Assembly: GCA_964036195.1 (NCBI GenBank)
Contig: OZ038450.1
Location: forward strand, 13,394,701 to 13,458,700
Direction: 5' to 3'
Length of the DNA: 64,000 nucleotides
Origin: Sphaerolaimus hirsutus
Taxonomy: Eukaryota; Nematoda; Chromadorea; Monhysterida; Sphaerolaimidae
Below the pieces are notes generated by a model. It was not told the DNA's origin, ran no database searches, and saw only the letters and a program-made list of their open reading frames with translations. Shown in pieces: positions 55,687-64,000 of the stretch (positions are counted from its first letter, which is position 1; every line of letters starts with the position of its first letter). Both the position numbers and the translations under genes were made by a program.

Positions 55687-58138
55687 GTGAGGGGGGAGTG
55701 GGGGGTTGAGCAGGGGTTTTGTAGATTTGGAGCCCCGCGGGGGTTCATATAGATAGCAAATCGCTCCTTTGGAGGGATAGATAGCTGAAAAATTTTCTGG
55801 GGGTGTTCGCGGGGGGTTCAATATATAGGGTTTTCCGAGGTATAGAAGGAAGAAAAATCACTAAAAGTAGGTGAAAAATGGCTAAAAATAAGTATATAAG
55901 CACAGCCAAAATAGACGATAATGAACATGAACTAGCGATTTTGGAGGTGAAAATTATAAAAAGGTACAAAAATTAGCGATTCTGAGCGAAAATTTTTCAA
56001 AAACCGCCCTAGATAGATAGATAGCTGATTGGGCTTCCCACTCGTCACTTTCTTTTTATCATTTGAATTCCAACCGTGGGGGTGGAAAAGATGGCAAATC
56101 GCTCCTCCGGAGGGATAAATAGTTTTTAAAAATGGGGGTTGGGGTGCAGTGATTTAGACCTACACTCTAGATTTCGAATGACTTGTCACTGGTTGGTCGG
56201 ATCAATGTCAAATTTTAGGTCAACATCAAGGACTAAATAGGAAACGATCCCTGAAAATATGGCTGCGATAGCTCCACTCGTGTTCACAAGTTTTTGATGC
56301 GAATTGGCGGCGGCATGCGCGCATTTACGCAGGCGCTGCGAAAACAACATAAAAAAATAACTGAAAAAATCAATCTGATGGAAAAGTGACAATTACGCGT
56401 TTGTATGAATAACTTGAGAACGAGTGGAGCTATCGCAGCCATATTTTCAGGGATCCTTTCGAATTTAGTTGTAAATGGTGACCTAAAATTTTACGTTATT
56501 CCGACCATCCAGTGACAAGTAATAAGAAATCTAGTGTGGGCATGCACCGGTAAAGCTTTCTTGGGGTGGAGAAGGAAGAAAAAGGGGAAAATCGCTAAAA
56601 ATAGGTGCAAAATAGCTAAAAATCGTCATATAAGCACAAAGTATCAAAAAAGCTGGAAATAGGCAATGAGGAAAATGATCTGACAATTTTGAGCGAAAAT
56701 AGGGGTAATTTATCTCAAAATCACTCTAGATAGGCAGATAGCTGGGCGATTGGGGGGGGGGGGGGGGTTCAGGCGATGGTAGCAAAAAATATTACCAGGG
56801 ATAGATAGCTGAGCGGCCTGGGATAGATAGATAGCTGGGTGGTTTTGGGGGGGTCCCCTTTGAGTAAAAAAGCGCTTTTGTCAAGGGCACTATTTTACAA
56901 AAATGCTCTTTTATAAAAAAACAAGTGCACTTTAAAAAACAAACCCGCTATATTCACTTTTTTGAAAAATACCTGTGCTCTTTTTAAAAAAAGCGCAAGG
57001 AACCTTGCGCTTTTTAATAAAAAACGGCGATTTTTTAAAAGTGCTTGAAAAAAGTGATGGCCATCCATAGTTCTACCCCCAGGTTTCAGGTGACATCTGG
57101 GCATTGGCCAAGATTATACGCTACCCACGTCAGCCCGCCCAGTACTGCTCTGCTACCCAAGGATAATTCAGTGTTGGATTGCGAGCAAAGTTTTTCAGGG
57201 GGGGGGGGGGTTTAGGGTGAAAATCATGCAACTGGGAATGAATTTTTTAATTAAAAAGTATGTGTAATTGTGAGGCGTCATTTTCTTCTAAGTGGTGCAG
57301 TTGATGTCCCTGTTTAGATTTTCATTCCAGTCCATAGTGGGTCTAGTTGTGCCGTCAGAAACTACGTGTAATTCATCAGCTGGTCATTTCTGACGACCTT
57401 TTCTGGTTTAGCGTGACTTGGTTGGTGACTGCGGAGTAGGCACACTCAAGGTTCACTATGTTTTTCTTTGTCTGTCACAAAAAAATGACATCAACTACAC
57501 CCACAATCAGGGGTATTCTAGATTTTGACCCTCCAGGGGGTTGAATGGATAGCAAATCGCTTCTCGAGGGATAGATAGCTGAAAATTTTTCTGGGGGGGG
57601 GGTTCACCGGTTCAATATATAGGCATAGAAGAAAAGAGAGGGAGAAAAATCGCTAAAAGTAGTTGAAAAATGGCTTAATTGGGTGGGGTATCGTTTCTGA
57701 AAAATCGCATCAGATAGATAGGTAGCTGGCCAATTTGGGGAAGGGGTATAGGGTTGGGACGATATATCGTATCGAATATCGGATATCGACTATTTTTCAT
57801 GTCGAATATCGATATCGAAAATTTTGAAAAAATATCGAATATCGAGCATTTTTTAATATCGAATATCGATATCGAGGGTCCATATCGTATCGATATCGAA
57901 TATCGAGTTTCAGAAAAAAATATTGAATATCGAATATCGATATCGAAAAGTCATATTGTCCCAACCCTAGGGGGGTATAGGGGATAGTAGCCCAAAATTT
58001 TGCCTCACGATAGATACATAGCTGAGCGGTTTCGGGATAGATAGATAGCTGGGGGGTTTGGGGCTGGGCAATGAGTGGTCATCAAAAAACAACTACTAAT
58101 CTCCCCATCTCTTCACAAAGTCTGTTCACCATGCACAG
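55687..58138. other. 2.4 kb without exons, repeats
   Basis: Several GATAGATAGCTG blocks, a tract of TTTTAAAAAAGCGC text at 56870-57060, and a CGATATCGAA element at 57749-57969. Missing upstream ERGIC2 exons and downstream IGF2BP exons were looked for here and not found. Confidence 0.6.
57749..57969. mobile_element. hAT-like element made of TATCGAATATCGA repeats
   Basis: Starts TAGGGTTGGGACGATAT, ends TTGTCCCAACCCTA, flanked by AAGGGGTA and GGGGGGTA (6 of 8 equal). The interior is a degenerate array of ATCGAATATCGATATCGA units. Confidence 0.75.
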
Positions 58139-58833
58139 ACGGCGAGATGTTCGGCGCGGCGGCGGAAAGCGACGGGCGCGCCTGCCGCATAACGGGGCGG
58201 CCGCTGGTGCGCAGGGCCAAGGGCTCGCTGCACGTGGCCCTGGGCAAGGCAGTCGACATGGGCGGCGCGCACGCACATCTCAATGTGCTGGGTGCTAATG
58301 GTGAGAGAGATTGCGTAATGCGAATATTTTGAGCACTCTTTAACATTGACTTTTGAACGTTATTGACGTCAAATGATTGCAGATGGGGCGAACTTCTCGC
58401 ATCGGATCAAGCGTTTCGGTTTCGGTCCGAAGATTCCCGGTCTGGTTTACCCCCTGGACACCACTGAGCAGATATCTCACAACAGTACGTGTGTCCAGCT
58501 GCTGGTCCCGCACCCAGTGCTATGTCATGTAAAATGCATAATCTCACACAGATTTTCTGAATCGTAAAATGTAAATAACCTGGTGTAATATTTCTTTAAT
58601 TATTTCCGTGTACCTAATTCAAATGAAAGTTGACAAAATTTTCTCAGACATTTCACACTTTTCAAGGTGCGGGACTAGCGCAAGTTTGTCATGTATTATA
58701 GCATAAAGCTCAGTGAGAATGTCCACCCGCAGGCATGCACCTGTACCAGTACTACATCAAAGTGGTGCCGACTCAAATCGATAGTCTTTTTGGCACCACC
58801 ATGAACACTTATCAGTATGCGGTCACCATGCGG
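58139..58833 (+). CDS. ERGIC2: Three internal exons of ERGIC2 (Erv41), partial
   Basis: ERGIC2/Erv41 is a membrane cargo receptor cycling between ER and Golgi. Exons 58139-58300, 58383-58484 and 58733-58833 join in consistent phase. They encode the lumenal beta-sandwich: CRITGRPLVRRAKGSLHVAL, HAHLNVLG, NFSHRIKRFGFGPKIPG, YPLDTTEQI, HLYQYYIKVVPTQI and TYQYAVTMR. ERGIC2 fits better than ERGIC1 or ERGIC3 by the NFSHRI and PLDTTE motifs. These exons have no stop or frame break. The N-terminal cytosolic part with the first membrane span and the C-terminal span are not found within several kb on either side. It is either a fragment or a gene whose other exons lie beyond what I can see. The last intron contains a diverged introner. 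Confidence 0.78.
58500..58680. mobile_element. Diverged introner in an ERGIC2 intron
   Basis: Left CTGGTCCCGCACCCAGTGC then ATGTCATGTAAAATGC; right CACACTTTTCAAGGTGCGGG then ACTAGCGC. It lies inside the intron, 15 bases from the donor at 58485. Confidence 0.6.
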
Positions 58834-59035
58834 GTTTGTATTTTTATACTACTCTCGTTTGATTGCTTGGTGTATCATGAGAGTTCGTTGAAAATGCACC
58901 ATTGAATGCCGTCGCTGTAAAAATTGTCTTACAAGGTGGGGGCTTATTCAAATAGAATAGAACATAGAATGCACATAGAATAAAAACGTAGGCCAAATAA
59001 ATAGCTTGGATGTAGGGTTCAAACGGGATCCCGAA

Positions 59036-59430
59036 TAGGGTTGGCTGATGTTTTTTAAACGTTTTTTATTAAAAAAACGTTGTTTTAAAAAAACATGGCG
59101 TCCGAAATGTTTTTTTTTAAACATCAGCCGAAATTTTTAGTACTGAGCACTAGGTATTTTGCAAAAATTTCGCGCGCAAGCGCGCAGTTTCACACACAAA
59201 TTGACATTGGTGGTTGTTTTCATTGGTTTTTTGGCATTTTTAGTATCAAAGTATCCATTTCTATCTGCTACCATGAGTTAATAAGCCGTAATATGTTGCT
59301 GTAGTATATAATATTGAGGTAATGTGCCTCCATGTACCTCCACAGTGTGTAACTTCACTCCCAAAGTAACAACCTCCTTTTATAACCTTGTTTGATCACT
59401 ATTCCATGCCAAACTTTACATGAAGAACTT
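59036..59430. mobile_element. Truncated TAGGGTTGG-family element
   Basis: Starts TAGGGTTGGCTGATG with AAACGTTTTTTATT. The interior, in inverse sense to the copy at 47234-47939, carries GCGCGCAAGCGCGC and ACCTCCACAGTGTGTAACTT. No right terminus was found, so it is broken near 59430. Confidence 0.65.
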
Positions 59431-59486
59431 TACATTGTACACCAAATTCACGCGGAGTAGCTACAGAAACCTTCACCTGTTTTCAG

Positions 59487-59693
59487 TGGGAAAGTCGATA
59501 TGACAAGCTGGTAACGAAGTTGGCTGAGGTAGTCGGCAATATTCGGTGAGTCCACTCTACTAGATTTTTTAATTATTTGCCGCTCTATGCTATTTCCACG
59601 TTTGAGTGCAAATAATGTCATACGGCGCGCAGCAACCGCACGGTGACCGCCGACCCGAGCTGCTTGGAGGTGCTGGAGGAACTGGCCAACCCG
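59487..59693 (+). CDS. Two exons of an unrecognised protein
   Basis: Exon 59487-59545 (TTTTCAG before, donor GTGAGT) and exon 59633-59693 (CGCGCAG before, donor GTTAGT) join phase 2 to phase 2: WESRYDKLVTKLAEVVGNIR then TVTADPSCLEVLEELANP. This is an acidic helical stretch with strong codon bias. I recognise no family. A possible further exon begins at 60272 after CACCGCAG (DICYVLLPLRLCALYPLETP) but has no clear donor. Confidence 0.5.
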
Positions 59694-60028
59694 GTTAGTG
59701 CACGCGCGCGGTGGTATACCGGGTGGAGTGCATACTACGCAGAATCCTACCATAATTTAATGAATAAAATTTTGCGATAAATTTTCCAATTGATTACTTT
59801 TTTCATTGTAAAAACGAAATGTTATGATGGAAAAAACTGTAAAATTTTGGTTCATTATTCAGACGGGTTATGGTAGGTTTCCGTACTAAGTGTAGTGTCC
59901 GCCGAGTAGCTGTCGCGTTGCTTTCGCTCAGCGCGACGCCTCAAAAATTGATCAGTGCTAAGTACATTTCAGTTTCCATGAATTATTAATTTTAATCTTG
60001 GTTAACTATAGTTGATGGATACCACATT

Positions 60029-60188
60029 GGCCCCACACACACATTAGTTGATGTCGACACCAATTGTCAACTGGTTCTCATCCCAATTCCAAGCTTGCAT
60101 CTGAACGTCGTTCATTGGCTTGTCAGCCAACTTTGAATTGTGATCAGGGCCAGTTGACATGTGGGTTCGATATCAGCTAGTGTGCGGC
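60029..60188. repeat. Inverted-repeat element, CTAGTTGACATCGACACC family, diverged
   Basis: Left GGCCCCACACACACATTAGT then TGATGTCGACACC; right TCGATATCAGCTAGTGTGCG then GCC. More diverged than the other copies. Confidence 0.6.
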
Positions 60189-61019
60189 CATTCCAGTAAA
60201 CTCAAACGCAATCCTATTTGTCTCCGAAATTGCGCTCGTCAACCATCGTGTCAATCCACCCAAACACCGCAGGACATCTGCTACGTGCTGCTACCTCTGC
60301 GCCTCTGCGCTCTGTACCCTTTGGAGACCCCTATGCATCTACATTAAAATTTGATAAATACACGCTGTCTTTTTTTAAATGGTTGATACATACTTGCACA
60401 TTGTTGTTTTTGTTGTTGTTTGAAAAAATTTGAAAACATTGCCATTTATTTACCAACTTTAGCTACTTTTGTCACAGAACCACATGAAGCTCAGAATCCT
60501 GGTGATCCTGTTTTTGGTCATATTTTCTTTGAATGGTATTTGCTTGAAAAATTCCACCTTAAACAATTCCCCCTCACAAATACTCCCATGTTAGATGAGT
60601 GAGGAAAAAATTATTACCCCTCAAATAATCCCCCCTTTAGGAATATGATAAATTTGTTGTGAAAAATTTGAACAAAAATGGCATCTTATGTTGTTAATAC
60701 ACCAAATTTAATTAAATGGGTTGATAGAAACATGCTTGAAAATAATGATAAAAAATATCCCCTTGATAAAATCCCCCCTTAAAAGGCTGATTCATTGGGG
60801 GAATTATTCAAGCACATACATTCTTGTTATTTTTTCTGTTCTTAAGGTTTTGTTATAAAATATAACCTGTTGATTGTCCACTTTGCTGTGTAGAGTTGGT
60901 AAATAATTGATTTTTTTCTTTTATAATTTTCCAAAAATGCCTACTGAATTAGTTTACTACAGTTATGATTGTGGAAATTTTATGATTGTGGAAATTTTGC
61001 ATATTGCAGTAGTTGCACG

Positions 61020-61506
61020 TAGGGATGGCCAAAATTTTTTTTACACACCCCTGTTTAAAAAACAACGTTTTTAAATAAAAATAATTAATGATTTAATTAA
61101 AAGCTCTCAGATATGGTTATGGGTCAACATATATATGTATATAAGTACTTTGTGATGTGAGATATAGCCATAGAATAGCTGTGGAGCCATGGGATAGCAT
61201 TATAAGTGGCAATTTATGTCAAAAATACCCATTTTTTGTTGACTTGTTAGTATATCGCCTTTTGTTGAATGTTTGTGACTTCAAGTCAATTTTTGCATGG
61301 AATAGTGCTTAAATAAGGTTAAAAGAAAAGGCTAATACATTGGTAATGTGTATGTGAAATTGCACCCTCGCTCGCAAAAAAATGCAAAATACCTAGTGCT
61401 TAGTACTAAACATTTTAGCTGCTGTTTTTAAAAAACCGGTTTAGATGCCTCTGTTTAAAAAACAAACATTTTTTTTAAAGACTGAGGAAAACATCTGCCA
61501 TCCCTA
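61020..61506. mobile_element. hAT-like element, TAGGGATGG ends
   Basis: Starts TAGGGATGGCC, ends GCCATCCCTA, flanked by GTTGCACG and GTTGCATT (6 of 8 equal). Its interior shares ACCTAGTGCTTAGTACTAAA and ATATCGCCTTTTGTTGAATG with the 47.2 kb element. Confidence 0.75.
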
Positions 61507-62142
61507 GTTGCATTGAGTTATGCTATTTCCTGCTGCTCCATCCGTCTATTTCTTGTTATGATATTCCTTTTATTATTATTTATTTATTGTTGATACTTGG
61601 AAAAGTTTTACACTTACCTTATGCATAGCAGAACAATTTTTGCCAGCAGTTTAAAAAATCAGAGTAGGTGCTGGAAATTTCAAAATTGCCAACCCTAGGC
61701 ACATATTCTGTTTTTTTGCATTCCTTGCAGTTATTTCAGGAGGCAGACTAGTGGCTGTGCAGTTTACAAGATACAAAATTTGCACTCCTCACACAAGCTA
61801 TTAGAATTATTTCATTCATTAGCAAGTTTTGTTAAAATCTTCTGTTATGACTAATGGGGTAAATCCTTTGAACATATGACCATTTTAATGGGCTCATATG
61901 AACAATCCTTTGGGTGTTTATCTGATCATGGTCTTGACCACGGTACTGTTGACCTTCATACTAGCCTGTTAAATGCTTGCTGGTCCTCCCAATTGGCTGT
62001 TAACAACTGCGTTTGTGGCGCTTGGGTGCAACTGGCAAGAGCTGGGTCAATTTGGGTCACCTAACAGGTGGTGGACAGGACCATGATTCAATGTTAAGGA
62101 CATTTTGTTGAGCAGTGTCCAGGCAAAATCCCTACAGAAGCT

Positions 62143-62270
62143 TCTTCCTGCACACTGTAAAATGTCACTAGTGTCACCAAAATATCAAATTATCAGTGAT
62201 ATTTGTTTTTTACTGTTCATTTGAGATTTTGGTGACGCTACATAACATTTTACAGGGTGTGAAGCTGGCC
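62143..62270. mobile_element. Short introner-like element
   Basis: Left TTCCTGCACACTGTAAAATG with TCACTAGTGTCACCAAAAT; right ATTTTGGTGACGCTACATA then ACATTTTACAGGGTGTGAAG. The same TGTAAAATG / CATTTTACA arms as introners, but the terminal bases differ and no exons flank it. Confidence 0.5.
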
Positions 62271-62349
62271 TCTGCATGGCTTGTTAGTTGTAGAAATTTG
62301 TTTGAGAAATAATTCTAAAGATGCTTGTTCAAGTGTAGCTGTATAAATG

Positions 62350-63028
62350 AAGGGTGTGCTTCTAAAAGTACCGATCTACAAATTTTTCAAATTTGAGTTA
62401 GGACCATTTTTGGGGTCCCCATAAAAATGCGCTTCAAAAATATATATAATCTGTGGGGGTGCGAAATTCAATTTTGAGTTATGGGGGGTCGAAAAAAGCA
62501 AAAAAATCGCAAAATACAGTTTTTGAAATTTTAAAAGTACCGATCTACAAGCTTTTTCAGCTTTTGTGTCTTTAAAAGTACCGATCTACACACTTTTTTC
62601 AAAATTGTTCTTTCATATGTACCGATCTGCACATTATTTTCTGTGCTTCTAAAAGTACCGATGTCAGATCGGTGTCCGGTTGCGCAAAAACTCATTTTGT
62701 GGTTTTTTATTATGGGTAAAAGTACCGATCTACAGCTTTCTGATTGTGTGCTTGATAAAATACCGATCTACACGCTATTACCAATTTGTTCCTTTAAAAT
62801 GTACTGTACTACAAAAATACAATTCCCTAAATTTTATATAGCTAGTGTTATGGTTATAATCAATGATTATACCCATGCATGTGGATACCCAACAATATGG
62901 CCAAAATACCCTTACCCAAAATTCCCATACCCAATACCCATGTATGGGTATTACATGCTCCAAACTTTCAATCGCGATTATCTCAAAATCGATTTTTTGT
63001 AGATCGGTACTTTTAGAAGCACACCCTT
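62350..63028. mobile_element. Inverted-repeat element with an array of GTACCGATCTACA
   Basis: Ends are AAGGGTGTGCTTCTAAAAGT and ACTTTTAGAAGCACACCCTT, the left running on into ACCGATCTACAAA and mirrored on the right. Between them the 13-mer GTACCGATCTACA or a close variant recurs on the plus strand near 62368, 62538, 62578, 62619, 62655, 62722 and 62760, and once inverted at the right end near 63010. Confidence 0.75.
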
Positions 63029-63639
63029 CAAATGCCTTTGGTGCCCTCTCATTCGTGGATGAGATTTGGATGATTGACAGGTTAGTAGATTTCATTGATG
63101 TTGTTGGTGCTGCTTGGAGGTTTTCTACATTTGTGGCCTTAGCCTGCTACAGTGTATTTCCCTGACTTGTCGATGGTAGACTGCTGGCCAAGAAACAGCG
63201 CACCAGGAATCCAAGTTCCAGCGGTAGTGATCAGTGATTGGCTTGGTAGTTAAAAGTGAGCGTTGTGCGTGTTACGCAGTTTTCTGCACTCGGAAACACT
63301 TGTCTCAAACGGTTTATGTCGAAACTGGCCACAAAAATATGTCAGTGCCAGCGCTAGGTGCTTCCTCTGATACACATGAAGATTCACCTTGAAATTCGTG
63401 GAAGGGTCCTTTGGATATTTCAAACTGTCCTTTCAATGACTTTTCTGCCCATTCGATGTTAAATTTATGGCCAAGTAAATTCTTTCTGTATTTTGCATTC
63501 ATACACCTTTAAAATGGGAGCCTCACTTTCTATAAAAATATTTTTGAGCGAACTTAAGAGAGAGTTCCGGCCGAGTCAAGCACCGCTAATTTCATGTTGA
63601 TAATATCTATGCTGCATAGCACCATCACTTTCACTGTAT

Positions 63640-64000
63640 GTCTACCGTAAATCCTCAAACAAGTCCCCCCTTGAATAACTCCCCCTATGATCAACGCAAA
63701 CCAGTTGTGTCGCATTGAAAAACATTTCGATGAAGCCGGACAGACCAAAAAGCCATGGTCTCTGATTCATCGAATGCAAATGCAGTGTAGCGTGTGCTGT
63801 GTATGCAACCTAAACACAAAAGAATGCTTTACTACAGTGGCCTCAGACCTGCTTATGGACTGAATATTCTGACGAAAAAACAACTCCACCCTCGAATAAC
63901 CCCCCTCGATTAACTCTCCCATCGATTAACTCCCCCCTCAAAATATTCTGATGAAAACATAACTCCCCTGGGGACTTATTCGAGGATTTACGGTATCTAT
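63640..64000. repeat. ACCGTAAATCCTC-family repeats, two or more units
   Basis: Starts ACCGTAAATCCTCAAACAAG with TCCCCCCTTGAATAACTCCC and ends in ATTCGAGGATTTACGGTA. It is an inverted pair with CGAATAACCCCC text between and runs to the window end. Confidence 0.6.

Larger units (their letters stand above)
59694..64000. other. Repeat-rich end of the window
   Basis: No firm gene. It holds a GTTGACATCGACACC-family element (60029-60188), Tail elements with CCTCGAATAA text (60590-60830 and 63640-64000), a TAGGGATGG-ended element, an introner-like element and an unusual element with repeated GTACCGATCTACA. The stretch 63040-63640 shows nothing I can interpret. Confidence 0.55.

Noticed and set aside
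1-64000. Bacterial-type operon, plasmid, phage or CRISPR content
   Set aside because: Genes are split by GT-AG introns throughout, and the proteins are animal nuclear genes; short repeats here are transposon arms, not spaced arrays with unique spacers.

Overview
This window is nuclear DNA of an animal, most likely an aquatic invertebrate; I cannot name the phylum. Genes are split into many short exons with high GC at third codon positions, inside AT-rich introns. The proteins are animal types: glycerate kinase, WDR37, mitochondrial ribosomal protein L16, a RILP-like Rab effector, and pieces of UAP56/DDX39B, IGF2BP and ERGIC2. Non-autonomous DNA transposons fill most of the rest. I saw no rRNA, tRNA, CRISPR array or autonomous transposase.

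Layout. 0-2.4 kb: repeats. 2.4-4.3 kb (+): C-terminal exons of an unrecognised protein. 4.8-9.2 kb (-): a complete nine-exon glycerate kinase gene (523 aa). 9.2-12.6 kb: nested transposons. 12.6-16.8 kb (-): a complete nine-exon WDR37 gene (496 aa). 17-24.9 kb: repeats plus two possible minus-strand exons. 24.9-26.7 kb (-): a four-exon gene for a single-span mitochondrial protein resembling NDUFA4/B12D. 27.2-30.0 kb (+): a five-exon mitochondrial ribosomal protein L16 gene (263 aa), head to head with the previous gene. 30-37 kb: repeats. 37.2-37.6 kb: an unassigned coding-like block. 39.9-50.9 kb (-): a ten-exon RILP-like gene with a 6.2 kb repeat-filled intron. 52.2-59.7 kb (+): a mosaic of partial genes (two unknown, UAP56, IGF2BP, ERGIC2), none complete. 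59.7-64 kb: repeats.

The most interesting system is an intron-creating transposon family (introner-like elements). About twenty copies of a roughly 180-200 bp inverted-repeat element occur here. It begins GTGCCA and its arms contain CCCTGTAAA / TTTACAGGG. Several introns are nothing but one copy: mRpL16 intron 3, glycerate kinase intron 8, the first complete intron of the 2.4 kb gene and an IGF2BP intron. In these the exon ends in CAG, the element supplies the GT donor, and a second CAG at the far end supplies the acceptor. This is as if a 3-bp CAG target duplication makes removal scarless. The 192-bp mRpL16 intron differs at only two positions from an equally long copy about 28 kb away, so the intron is probably very young.

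A second layer is hAT-like non-autonomous elements with perfect or near-perfect 8-bp target duplications. One has a large foldback element nested in it, another lies inside a degenerate introner, and a third sits a few bases from a splice donor.
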